Below, in pieces: positions 39,057 through 47,127 of a DNA stretch of 64,000 nucleotides; position 1 is the first letter of the stretch; each line of letters opens with the position of its first letter. Below the pieces are notes generated by a model, which ran no database searches, had not been told where the DNA came from, and saw only the letters and a program-made list of their open reading frames with translations. The DNA comes from CAYQEC01 sp964416425 (GTDB lineage: Bacteria; Actinomycetota; Acidimicrobiia; Spongiisociales; UBA5794), in the NCBI GenBank assembly GCA_964416425.1, contig CAYQEC010000006.1, positions 1-64,000 of the forward strand. Reading direction: 5' to 3'. The position numbers and the translations under genes are program-made.

Positions 39057-39670
39057 CGTCACTCACCTCCTCGGCTTCTGCCTGCTCGACCGCAGCTTCC
39101 TCGGCCTGTGGCGCTTCCACCGCAGCCTCAGGCTCCGGCGCCTCTTCCTCGGCCACCGGCTCCTCGACCACAGCCTCAGGCTCCGGCGCCTCTTCCTCGG
39201 CCACCGGCTCCTCGACCACAGCCTCNNNNNNNNNNNNNNNNNNNNNNNNNNNNNNNNNNNNNNNNNNNNNNNNNNNNNNNNNNNNNNNNNNNNNNNNNNN
39301 NNNNNNNNNNNNNNNNNNNNNNNNNAGGCTCCGGCGCCGGCTCCGCCTTGCCCTTACCCTTCTTCGGCTCGGGGGCGGGCGGCGCCTCACCCACGGTGTG
39401 GATGTCGCCCTTGATGACCCGGAACCGGGTCCAAGCTCCGGAGATCTCCAGCAGCTTGCGCACCCGGTCGGTGGGCTGGGCGCCCTTGCCGAGCCAGGCG
39501 AGGGCCTTCTCGTTGTCGATCTCGATCAGCGACGGGTCCTGGCGGGGGTCGTAGCGGCCGATCTGCTCGATGTAGGCGCCATCGCGCGGTCTGCGCGAGT
39601 CCACCACGACGACGCGGTACGACGGCTGCTTCTTCTTGCCCATCCGCGTCAGGCGGATCTTCACCGGCAT
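39046..39670 (-). CDS. rpsP: 30S ribosomal protein S16 with long acidic repeat tail (interrupted by assembly gap)
   Basis: The first 85 residues are S16 (VKIRLTRMGKKKQPSYRVVV, then GAYIEQIGRYDP). A Lys/Pro/Glu linker follows and then 100 Ns (39226-39325). After the gap an acidic frame made of 16-residue units (EEPVAEEEAPEPEAVV) continues to a stop at 39046, overlapping khpA. The two sides are not in the same frame across exactly 100 Ns, so the gap length is only a placeholder and one gene is inferred. Ala/Glu tails on S16 occur in other actinobacteria. Start ATG, 5 nt after the ffh stop. Confidence 0.82.
39129..39225. repeat. 48-nt tandem repeat in the rpsP tail
   Basis: Two copies of a 48-nt unit (CAGGCTCCGGCGCCTCTTCC...) at 39129 and 39177 run straight into the N gap, and the base order resumes in the same motif after it. 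The repeat very likely caused the assembly break. Confidence 0.88.
39226..39325. other. Scaffold gap of 100 Ns
   Basis: Exactly 100 undetermined bases inside rpsP. The round number means the real distance is unknown. Its edges are tandem repeats, so true copy number may be higher. Confidence 0.98.
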
Positions 39671-39675
39671 CTACT

Positions 39676-41013
39676 TCACCTCTTCTGTCGGCGGCCGATC
39701 CCCGGCAGCGGAATCCCGGGTACGGGATTCTTGCCCCCGGCGATCATCTTCATCATCTTCTGTGCTTCGGAATACTGCTTGAGGACCGCGTTGACGTCCT
39801 GGGGACGGGTCCCCGACCCCGCGGCGATGCGCCGCTTCCGGCTCCCGCTGATGAGCTTCGGAGCGCGCCGCTCGGCGGGTGTCATCGACCGGATGATCGC
39901 TTCGACGCGGTTCAGGTCCTTCTCGTCGACCTGAACGTCACGAAGCGCCTGTCCGGCGCCGGGCAGCATACTAACCAATTGCTGCAGCGGCCCCATCTTG
40001 CGGAGCTGCTGGAACTGCTCGAGGAAGTCCTCCAGGTCGAAGGAGGCGGTGCGCAGCTTCTCCACCGCCGCCTCGGCCTGTTCCAGGTCGTAGGTCTCCT
40101 CCGCCTTCTCGATCAGGGTGAGCACGTCGCCCATCCCGAGGATGCGGGAGGCCATGCGGTCGGGGTGGAAGACGTCGAGGTCGTCGAGGCCCTCCCCGAG
40201 GCCGACGAACTTGATCGGACAGCCGGTGACCTCCCGGGCCGAGATCGCCGCCCCGCCGCGGGCGTCGCCGTCGAGCTTGGTCATCACCAGCCCGGTCAGC
40301 TCGGTGTAGTCGAGGAAGCCCTTGGCGACATTGACTGCCTCCTGGCCGGTCATGGCGTCGACCACCAGCAGCACCTCGTCGGGATCGCTGGCCTTGCGGA
40401 CCGCCGCCAGTTCCTCCATCAGCTCGTGATCGACCTGGAGGCGGCCTGCGGTGTCGATGATGACGACGCTGTGGCTCTCCTGGCGGGCGTGCTTGAGCGC
40501 CGCCTTGGCGAGTTTGGGCGCCTTCGCCTTGCGGTCGACGTAGACGGGGACACCGATTCTCCTCCCCAGCGTCTCGAGCTGGTCGACGGCGGCGGGGCGT
40601 CGCAGGTCGGCGGCCACCAGCAGCGGCCGCTTGCCCTTCGCCTTGAGGAGCTTGGCGAGCTTGGCGGCCGAGGTGGTCTTGCCGGAGCCCTGCAGCCCGG
40701 CCATGAGAATCACCAGCGGCGGGGTGCCGGCGCGGGCCAGCGGCGCCTCGGCGCCCAGGGTGGTGATCAGCTCGTCGTGGACGATCTTGACGACCTGCTG
40801 GCCCGGGGTGAGGCTCTTGGTGACCTCCGCACCGACGGCACGTTCCTTGACCCGAGCGAGGAAGGTCTTGACGACGGCGACGTTGACGTCGGCCTCCAGC
40901 AAGGCCAGCCGCACCTCGCGCAGGGCGGCGTCGACGTCGCCCTCCCCGAGCCGTCCCTTGGAACGGAGGCGGGAGAACACGTCGCCGAGGCGGGTGCTGA
41001 TGGCATCGAACAT
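39676..41013 (-). CDS. ffh: Signal recognition particle protein Ffh
   Basis: GTPase that targets nascent membrane proteins to FtsY. The 445 residues show the N domain, P-loop GLQGSGKTTSAAKLA, DTAGRLQVDHELM, TKLDGDARGGAAIS, and a methionine-rich M domain with the RNA-binding stretch ending GSGTRPQDVNAVLKQ. The ATG at 41011-41013 has a TACACT -10 box 7 nt upstream and no ribosome site, so upstream open frame was rejected. Heads ffh-rpsP-khpA-rimM. The 4.5S RNA gene was not found in the window. Confidence 0.97.
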   Translation of the reverse strand: MFDAISTRLGDVFSRLRSKGRLGEGDVDAALREVRLALLEADVNVAVVKTFLARVKERAVGAEVTKSLTPGQQVVKIVHDELITTLGAEAPLARAGTPPLVILMAGLQGSGKTTSAAKLAKLLKAKGKRPLLVAADLRRPAAVDQLETLGRRIGVPVYVDRKAKAPKLAKAALKHARQESHSVVIIDTAGRLQVDHELMEELAAVRKASDPDEVLLVVDAMTGQEAVNVAKGFLDYTELTGLVMTKLDGDARGGAAISAREVTGCPIKFVGLGEGLDDLDVFHPDRMASRILGMGDVLTLIEKAEETYDLEQAEAAVEKLRTASFDLEDFLEQFQQLRKMGPLQQLVSMLPGAGQALRDVQVDEKDLNRVEAIIRSMTPAERRAPKLISGSRKRRIAAGSGTRPQDVNAVLKQYSEAQKMMKMIAGGKNPVPGIPLPGIGRRQKR

Positions 41014-41020
41014 GACCGGC

Positions 41021-41026
41021 AGTGTA
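41021..41026 (-). promoter_or_regulatory. Putative leaderless promoter -10 (TACACT) of ffh
   Basis: TACACT on the minus strand ending 7 nt before the ffh ATG, in the divergent region with the amylosucrase-like gene. Confidence 0.55.
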
Positions 41027-41065
41027 GGGAACGCCGTTCGCCGGGCCGGCGCCGGGCACGGTTGG

Positions 41066-41071
41066 TAGCCT
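41066..41071 (+). promoter_or_regulatory. Putative -10 box (TAGCCT) for the GH13 gene
   Basis: TAGCCT on the plus strand, about 43 nt before the proposed CTG start at 41114 and divergent from the ffh promoter. The TAG also closes the GH13 frame upstream, limiting where the gene can begin. Confidence 0.4.
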
Positions 41072-41113
41072 CCCCCTCCGGCGCCCCAACCGCCGTCCAT
41101 CAGGAGGGACCCG

Positions 41114-43051
41114 CTGGCCGACATCGACCCACTCGCCGCCGCCGACCGCCTCCTCGGTCCCGCCGACGCCGCCTCCTTCCGGGCCCGGGTCGCCGCGGCC
41201 CTCCCCCGTCTCGACGAGCTGCTCACCGCCCTCTACGGCAACGGCCGCGACGTGGCGGCGCTGCGGGCCACGCTGCTGGGGACCGCCCTCCGCTCCCGGG
41301 CCGAGCGCAGCCCGGAGCTGCGGGAGCGTGACGCCGGCCGCCTCGCCGACCCGACCTGGTTCCAGCACCCGGGCCAGATCGGGTACGTCTGCTACGCCGA
41401 CCGGTTCGCCGGGACCCTGACCGGGGTCGCCGACCACCTCGACTACCTCGTCGAGCTGGGTGTCACCTACCTGCACCTCATGCCGCTGCTGGCGCCCCGC
41501 CCCGGGCCCAACGACGGCGGCTACGCCGTCGCCGACTACGGGGCGGTCGATCCCCGCCTCGGCACCATCGACGACCTGGCGAACCTGGCCGGCGCCCTCC
41601 ACCGGGCCGGGATGAGCCTGTGCATCGACGTCGTCGTCAACCACACCGCCCGGGAGCACCACTGGGCGCAGCGGGCCCTCGCCGGTGATCCTGCCGCCCG
41701 CGCCTTCTACCACGTCTTCGACGACCGCACCCTCCCCGACCGTTACGAGCAGACGCTCCGCGAGGTGTTCCCCACCTTCGCCCCCGGCAACTTCACCTTC
41801 GTCCCCGAGATGAACGCCTGGGTGTGGACCACCTTCAACGACTACCAGTGGGACCTGAATTACGGGAACCCGGCGGTGCTGGTCGCCATGGCCGAGGCGA
41901 TCCTCAACCTCTGCAACATCGGGGTCGACGTGCTCCGCCTCGACGCCGTCCCGTTCCTGTGGAAACGGCTCGGCACCGACTGCGAGAACCAGCCCGAGGC
42001 GCACTGGATCCTGGAGCTGCTGCGGTCGCTGGTGACGATGGCGGCGCCGGCGGTGGCGTTCAAGGCGGAGGCGATCGTGCCCCCCGAGCAGCTCGTCCAG
42101 TACCTCGGCGGCCACGAGGTGCCCCGCCACGAGTGCGACATCGCCTACCACAACCAGCTCATGGTGATGCTGTGGAGCAGCCTGGCGAGCCGGGACGGCC
42201 GCCTCGTCACCCACGCCCTGAGCCGGATGCGGCACCGCCCCCCGGCCACCACCTGGGTGACCTACGTGCGCTGCCACGACGACATCGGATGGGCCGTCTC
42301 CGACGAGGACGCCGCCGCCGTCGGCTGGGACGGCTGGTCCCACCGCAGCTTCCTCATCGAGTTCTACGCCGGCGAGTTCCCCGGCTCCTTCGCCGACGGC
42401 GCCCGGTTCCAGGACAACCCCGCCATCGGCGACAGCCGCATCTCCGGCACCGCCGCCTCCCTGTGCGGCCTCGACCCGGCCGGCGACCCGGCCGGCGTCG
42501 AAGCGGCGATGCGCCGCCTGGTGCTCCTCTACGCCGTCGCCTTCTGCTACGACGGCATCCCCCTGGTGTACATGGGCGACGAGCTGGGCCTCCGCAACGA
42601 CCTCGGCTACCTCGACGATCCCGACCGGGCCGCCGACAACCGCTGGATGCACCGCCCGGCGATGCCGTGGCAGGTGGCGGAACGCCGCCACCAGCCGGGC
42701 ACGGTCGAGGCCCGCCTCTTCGGGTGGATGCAGCGCCTCGGCACGGTGCGGCACCGGCTGGCGGCCCTCGACGCCGCCGCCCCGCCGCTGCCGCTGGCGG
42801 TCGACGACCCGCACCTGTTCGCCTTCACCCGCAGCCATCCCGGCGGGGAGCGGTTCCTGGCGGTCGCCAACTTCTCCGAGCAGCCGGCGAGCTGCTCCGT
42901 CGCCGCCCTCCCCTTCGATCCCGGGGAAGCCACCCTGCTGCTCGGCGGCGACGAACCGCCGAGCCTCGACGGCGGCCGCTTGACGCTCCCCGGGCTCGGC
43001 TTCGCCTGGTACGGATTCACCCCCGGTTCGGCAGCCAGGACCGGCCCGTAG
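41114..43051 (+). CDS. Amylosucrase-type GH13 alpha-glucosyltransferase
   Basis: 645 residues if started at CTG 41114, which has AGGAGG six bases upstream. The first ATG/GTG (GTG 41252) would remove 46 residues of the helical N-domain, including FRARVAAALPRLDELLTALYG. Amylosucrases make alpha-1,4-glucan from sucrose; related enzymes hydrolyse or isomerise sucrose. Seen: FNDYQWDLNYGNP, nucleophile RLDAVPFLWKR, acid/base Glu in FKAEAI, and VRCHDDIGW. A stop at 41066 closes the frame upstream. No phosphorylase or sucrose transporter is nearby, so the acceptor and product are uncertain. Confidence 0.88.
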   Translation: MADIDPLAAADRLLGPADAASFRARVAAALPRLDELLTALYGNGRDVAALRATLLGTALRSRAERSPELRERDAGRLADPTWFQHPGQIGYVCYADRFAGTLTGVADHLDYLVELGVTYLHLMPLLAPRPGPNDGGYAVADYGAVDPRLGTIDDLANLAGALHRAGMSLCIDVVVNHTAREHHWAQRALAGDPAARAFYHVFDDRTLPDRYEQTLREVFPTFAPGNFTFVPEMNAWVWTTFNDYQWDLNYGNPAVLVAMAEAILNLCNIGVDVLRLDAVPFLWKRLGTDCENQPEAHWILELLRSLVTMAAPAVAFKAEAIVPPEQLVQYLGGHEVPRHECDIAYHNQLMVMLWSSLASRDGRLVTHALSRMRHRPPATTWVTYVRCHDDIGWAVSDEDAAAVGWDGWSHRSFLIEFYAGEFPGSFADGARFQDNPAIGDSRISGTAASLCGLDPAGDPAGVEAAMRRLVLLYAVAFCYDGIPLVYMGDELGLRNDLGYLDDPDRAADNRWMHRPAMPWQVAERRHQPGTVEARLFGWMQRLGTVRHRLAALDAAAPPLPLAVDDPHLFAFTRSHPGGERFLAVANFSEQPASCSVAALPFDPGEATLLLGGDEPPSLDGGRLTLPGLGFAWYGFTPGSAARTGP

Positions 43052-43056
43052 GTTGG

Positions 43057-43062
43057 TACCCT
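43057..43062 (+). promoter_or_regulatory. Putative -10 box (TACCCT) for upp
   Basis: TACCCT 27 nt before the upp ATG, directly after the GH13 stop, followed by a CGGAGGA ribosome site. Confidence 0.4.
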
Positions 43063-43088
43063 CGATCAGCCGCCGACCCGGAGGACCC

Positions 43089-43706
43089 ATGAACCTCACC
43101 GTCATCGATCATCCCCTCACCCGGCACTACCTGTCGGTGCTGCGCAACGAGACCACCGAAGCCGAGGAGTTCCGGGCGGCGGCACGGCGCCTCACCTACA
43201 CCCTGGTGCTGGAGGCGACCAGCCGGCTCCCGCTCGAGAAGACCGAGGTGCGGACGCCGATGGAGCCGACCACCGGTTACGTGCTCGGCGAGGTGGTGGC
43301 CGTCGCCGTGCTGCGGGCCGGGCTCGGCATGCTGGAAGCGGTGCTCGACCTCATCCCGGAGGTGCACGTCGGCTTCGCCGGGGTCCAGCGCAACGAGCAG
43401 ACCGCCGAGCCGATGGCCTACTACATCAACTTCCCCGACCTGGAGCACGCCTCGGTACTCATCCTGGAGCCGATGCTCGCCACCGGCGGTTCACTGTCGT
43501 GGGCGGTGGACCAGGTGAAGGCGGCCGGCGCCCGCGACATCACCGCCCTCTGCGTGGTGACCGCCCCCGACGGCGTCACCCGCATGTACCACGACCATCC
43601 CGACGTCCGCATCGTGGCGGCGGCCCACGACCGGGAACTCAACGACGTCTTCTACATCGTGCCCGGCCTCGGTGACATGGGAGACCGGCTCTTCGGCACC
43701 CTGTGA
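43089..43706 (+). CDS. upp: Uracil phosphoribosyltransferase
   Basis: Salvages uracil to UMP with PRPP. The 205 residues show the start NLTVIDHPLTRHYLSVLRN, VAVLRAGLGMLEAV, the PRPP loop ILEPMLATGGSLSWA, and the uracil-binding C-terminus YIVPGLGDMGDRLFGT. Length is standard. It overlaps the following alkyltransferase-like gene (TGATG) and lies near deoA and punA, forming a nucleoside salvage cluster. Confidence 0.97.
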   Translation: MNLTVIDHPLTRHYLSVLRNETTEAEEFRAAARRLTYTLVLEATSRLPLEKTEVRTPMEPTTGYVLGEVVAVAVLRAGLGMLEAVLDLIPEVHVGFAGVQRNEQTAEPMAYYINFPDLEHASVLILEPMLATGGSLSWAVDQVKAAGARDITALCVVTAPDGVTRMYHDHPDVRIVAAAHDRELNDVFYIVPGLGDMGDRLFGTL

Positions 43707-43990
43707 TGGACCGCGGCAACGGCCCCGACGACGACTTCACCGCCGCGGTGACCGTGGTGCTGGAGGCGCTCCGCCCGGGCGAGGTCATGGCCTACGAGGA
43801 GGTGGCGGCCGAGGCCGGCTACCCGGGTGCGGCCCGGGCGGTCGGCAACCTGCTACGGCGCACCCCCGGCCTTCCCTGGTGGCGGGTCGTGACGTCAACC
43901 GGGCGCCTCGTCCCCGGCGGCGAGGCGGAGCAGGCGGCCCGGCTCCGCGCCGAAGGGGTCGTGATCCGCAGCGGCCGCGTGGTGCGCTGA
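43706..43990 (+). CDS. Alkyltransferase-like protein (ATL, catalytically dead MGMT homologue)
   Basis: 94 residues of the MGMT C-terminal DNA-binding fold: VMAYEEVAAEAGYPGAARAVGNLLRRTP, split here as MAYEEVAAEAG and ARAVGNLLRR (helix-turn-helix with arginine finger). The position of the methyl-accepting cysteine in the PCHR motif is replaced by tryptophan: LPWWRVV. ATL proteins bind O6-alkylguanine without repairing it and hand the lesion to nucleotide excision repair. The start is the ATG overlapping the upp stop; a GTG three bases earlier is also possible. Confidence 0.85.
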   Translation: MDRGNGPDDDFTAAVTVVLEALRPGEVMAYEEVAAEAGYPGAARAVGNLLRRTPGLPWWRVVTSTGRLVPGGEAEQAARLRAEGVVIRSGRVVR

Positions 43991-44076
43991 GGGGAGGCCG
44001 CTACGCACGGTGACCGAGATGCGCGCGGAAATCGCGCGGACCGGCCATACTGGCCGCTTCCGAGCGAGGGAATCGC

Positions 44077-45390
44077 ATGAGCCGTCTCCGCATCACGGAG
44101 CTGATCGAGCGTAAGCGCGACGGCGGCGCCCTGACACCGGACGAGCTGAGCTGGATCGTCGCCGCCTACACCGACGGGTCCATCCCCGACTACCAGATGG
44201 CCGCCCTGCTCATGGCGGTGTTCATCCGCGGTTTCGACAGCGAGGAGCTGGTTCCCTGGACCGAGGCCATGCTCCACTCCGGCGACGTGCTCGACCTCGG
44301 CCACGTCAACGCCCCCAAGGTCGACAAGCACTCCACCGGAGGTGTCGGCGACAAGATCAGCATCCCTCTCGCCCCGGCGGTGGCGGCCTGCGGGGTGGCG
44401 GTGCCGATGATGTCGGGCCGGGGACTGGGCCACACCGGTGGCACCCTCGACAAGCTCGAATCGATCCCCGGGTTCCGGACCCGCCTCGAACCCGCCGAGT
44501 TCACCCGGATCGTGGAGCGGCACGGGCTGGTACTCGCCGGCCAGTCCGAGACCCTGGTCCCCGCCGACCGCCTGCTCTATGCCCTGCGGGACGCCACCGG
44601 GACGGTGCCCTCGATACCGCTCATCGCCTCGTCGATCATGTCGAAGAAACTGGCCGAGGACCTCGACGGTCTGGTGCTCGACGTCAAGGTCGGCTCCGGA
44701 GCGTTCATGGCCGACGAGGCGTCGGCGCGGCGTCTCGCCGAGACCATGGTGGAACTCGGCGCCGGCCACGGCACCCCGGTGCGGGCCCTGCTCACCGGCA
44801 TGGACCAGCCGCTGGGGCGTGCGGTGGGCAACGCCAACGAGATGGCCGAGTCCCTCGACGTCCTGTCCGGCACCGGGCCCGGCGACGTCGTGGAGCTGAC
44901 CCTCCAGCTCGGGACGGAGATGCTGCTGGTGGGCGGCATCACCCAGGAGCGGGACGAGGCCCGCAAGCTGCTCGGCGCCGCCATCGACTCGGGGCGGGCG
45001 ATGGAGAAACTGGCGGCCGTCATCGCAGCGCAGGGCGGCGACCCGCGGGTGATCAAGGACCGCTCCCTCCTCCCCCAGGGACCCGAATGGCACGAGATCA
45101 CGGCGCCCCGCCCCGGGTTCGTCGCCGCCTGCGACGCCCGCGACGTCGGGGTGGCGGCCATCCGGCTCGGCGCCGGCCGCAGCCGCAAGGAGGACCTCGT
45201 CGACCCCGCAGTCGGGATCCTGGTGCTCGCCAAGCGGGGCGACCCGGTCGAGGCGGGTCAGCCGCTCGCCCGGGTGGCGTACCGTGACCCGGAGCGGCTC
45301 GAAGCGGCCCTCCCCCTGCTGGAACGGGCCTGGGACATCGCGGAGGAAGTCCCGCAAACGGCGCCCCTCGTCCTGGGACGCGTCGGCTGA
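44077..45390 (+). CDS. deoA: Pyrimidine-nucleoside (thymidine) phosphorylase
   Basis: Cleaves thymidine, deoxyuridine or uridine with phosphate. The 437-residue protein shows the family phosphate site VDKHSTGGVGDKISIPLAP, MMSGRGLGHTGGTLDKLES, SSIMSKKLAEDLDGLVLDVK, and a C-terminal alpha/beta domain. GAGGGA precedes the ATG, with a weak CATACT box 25 nt upstream. It sits between the ATL gene and punA. Whether it also accepts uridine, as B. subtilis Pdp does, cannot be judged. Confidence 0.94.
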   Translation: MSRLRITELIERKRDGGALTPDELSWIVAAYTDGSIPDYQMAALLMAVFIRGFDSEELVPWTEAMLHSGDVLDLGHVNAPKVDKHSTGGVGDKISIPLAPAVAACGVAVPMMSGRGLGHTGGTLDKLESIPGFRTRLEPAEFTRIVERHGLVLAGQSETLVPADRLLYALRDATGTVPSIPLIASSIMSKKLAEDLDGLVLDVKVGSGAFMADEASARRLAETMVELGAGHGTPVRALLTGMDQPLGRAVGNANEMAESLDVLSGTGPGDVVELTLQLGTEMLLVGGITQERDEARKLLGAAIDSGRAMEKLAAVIAAQGGDPRVIKDRSLLPQGPEWHEITAPRPGFVAACDARDVGVAAIRLGAGRSRKEDLVDPAVGILVLAKRGDPVEAGQPLARVAYRDPERLEAALPLLERAWDIAEEVPQTAPLVLGRVG

Positions 45391-45461
45391 CCGCTCCCCC
45401 GGCAATCCCGGCGCCGCCCCCCTAGGCTGACCGCTGCGGGGCTGACACAGCGGGAGAGTCC

Positions 45462-46295
45462 ATGACGTACGAGCTCCTTCAGGATGCCGCTCGCACCATC
45501 GCGGCACGCACCGGGGTCGAACGACATCATGCCGCGGTGGTCCTCGGATCCGGCCTGAGCGACTACGCGGCCACGTTGCCGGCCGCCGTCGCCGTCCCCT
45601 ACACCGACATCCCCCACTTCCCGCAACCCCAGGTGGCGGGCCACGCCGGAACCATGTTCTCGGTGGAGGTCGGCGGGGTGCCGGTCCTGCTCTTCGCCGG
45701 GAGGGTCCACACCTACGAGGGATGGGACCTCTCCGAGGTGGTGTTCGGGGTCCGGGCGGCGGCGATGGCGGGATGCCACACGGTGCTCCTCACCAACGCC
45801 GCCGGCTGCATCGGCGAGGACATCACGGTCGGCGACCTGGTGACGATCCGGGACCATCTCAACTTCACCTCCCGCAACCCGCTGCTCGGCGTCAACGACG
45901 ACCGGCTCGGGCCCCGCTTCCCGGATCTCACCGACGCCTACGACGCCGGGCTGCGACGCCGCATCGCCGCCGTCTGCGGGCGACTCGGGCGCCCCTACAA
46001 GGAGGGCGTCTACGCCTGGTTCCTGGGACCGAGCTACGAGACGCCGGCGGAGATCGAGATGGTGCGCCGCATGGGGGGCAACCTGGTGGGGATGTCGACC
46101 GTGCCGGAGGTGATCGCCCTCCGCCACATGGGGGTGCGGGTGGCGGCGATCTCGCTGGCGACCAACTACGCCGCCGGCATCACCGACACCGAGCTGTCGC
46201 ATGCCGAGGTGACCGCCACCGCGGCCGCCGCCAAGGAGGGCTTCACCGCCCTCGTCGACGCCCTGCTCCCGATCCTCGTCGAGGAGCCTGACTGA
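45462..46295 (+). CDS. punA: Purine nucleoside phosphorylase (trimeric type)
   Basis: Releases purine bases from ribo- and deoxyribonucleosides with phosphate. The 277 residues match the trimeric PNP family: AVVLGSGLSDYA near residue 25, FAGRVHTYEGWD, then LGPSYETPAEIEMVRR, GMSTVPEVIALRHMG and SLATNYAAG (the base-binding Asn). GGGAGAG precedes the ATG and a TAGGCT box lies about 35 nt upstream. Co-located with deoA and upp. Confidence 0.94.
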   Translation: MTYELLQDAARTIAARTGVERHHAAVVLGSGLSDYAATLPAAVAVPYTDIPHFPQPQVAGHAGTMFSVEVGGVPVLLFAGRVHTYEGWDLSEVVFGVRAAAMAGCHTVLLTNAAGCIGEDITVGDLVTIRDHLNFTSRNPLLGVNDDRLGPRFPDLTDAYDAGLRRRIAAVCGRLGRPYKEGVYAWFLGPSYETPAEIEMVRRMGGNLVGMSTVPEVIALRHMGVRVAAISLATNYAAGITDTELSHAEVTATAAAAKEGFTALVDALLPILVEEPD

Positions 46296-46362
46296 GCACG
46301 CCACCGTCCCCCACCCGATTCCGTAACATCCGGAGGGCATCCGTCGTGAGGAGTGACCACCC

Positions 46363-47127
46363 ATGAAGATCGCCGTCTGCGTCAAGCAGATCCCGGATCC
46401 GGCGACCCCCTACGAGCTGGATCCGGACACCCACTTCGTCGTCCGGCCCGACGACCAGGTGCTCGACGACACCGACCGCTACGGGGTCGAGATCGGCCTC
46501 CGCCTCGCCGAGGCCGCCGGCGACGGTTCCACCGTGACCCTGGTCTCGATGTCACCAGCCGGCAACCTGCAGGGCATCCGCCAGGCGTTGGCGATGGGCG
46601 CCGATCGGGCGGTCGTCATCGACGACGACACACTGCGGGGAGCCGACTCGCTGCTCACCGCCAAGGTGCTGGCGGCGGCGCTGCGGCGGGAAGAAACCGA
46701 TCTGGTGATCGCCGGCACCGAATCCACCGACGGCTACAGCGGCGTCGTGCCGCAGCAGGTCGCCGAGCTGCTGGGGGTGCCGTCGCTGACCTTCGCCCGG
46801 GAGGTGGAGGTGGACGGCGAGACGTTGCGGATCCACCGCCAGACCCAGGCCGGCTACGACGTGGTGGAGACCTCGTTGCCGGCGGTGCTGTCGGTGACCT
46901 CCGGCGTGGTCGAGCCCCGCTACCCCACCTTCAAGGGGATCATGGACGCCAAGCGCAAGCCGATCGACACCCTGAGTTGTGGTGACCTCGGCATCGTGCC
47001 CGCCGTTCAGCAGGAGATCCGTTCCGTCGAGCCGGTGCCGGCCCGCCAGGCCGGCGAGATCGTCGAGGACGACGGCGAAGCCTACCTCCGCATCCTGGCC
47101 CTGCTCGAGCAAGTGAAGGTGATCTGA
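46363..47127 (+). CDS. etfB: Electron transfer flavoprotein subunit beta
   Basis: Half of the soluble electron carrier that takes electrons from acyl-CoA and other dehydrogenases. The 254 residues show KIAVCVKQIPDPATPYELD at the start, DRYGVEIGLRLAEA, a GADRAVVIDDD strand, and ATESTDGYSGVVPQQVAELL-type residues (here GTESTDGYSGVVPQQVAELL). GAGGAG precedes the ATG. Directly followed by etfA with no gap. Confidence 0.96.
   Translation: MKIAVCVKQIPDPATPYELDPDTHFVVRPDDQVLDDTDRYGVEIGLRLAEAAGDGSTVTLVSMSPAGNLQGIRQALAMGADRAVVIDDDTLRGADSLLTAKVLAAALRREETDLVIAGTESTDGYSGVVPQQVAELLGVPSLTFAREVEVDGETLRIHRQTQAGYDVVETSLPAVLSVTSGVVEPRYPTFKGIMDAKRKPIDTLSCGDLGIVPAVQQEIRSVEPVPARQAGEIVEDDGEAYLRILALLEQVKVI

Noticed and set aside
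39971..43105. 1044-codon minus-strand frame spanning ffh and the GH13 gene
   Set aside because: It is a shadow of the ffh and amylosucrase-type genes in another frame, without family motifs.
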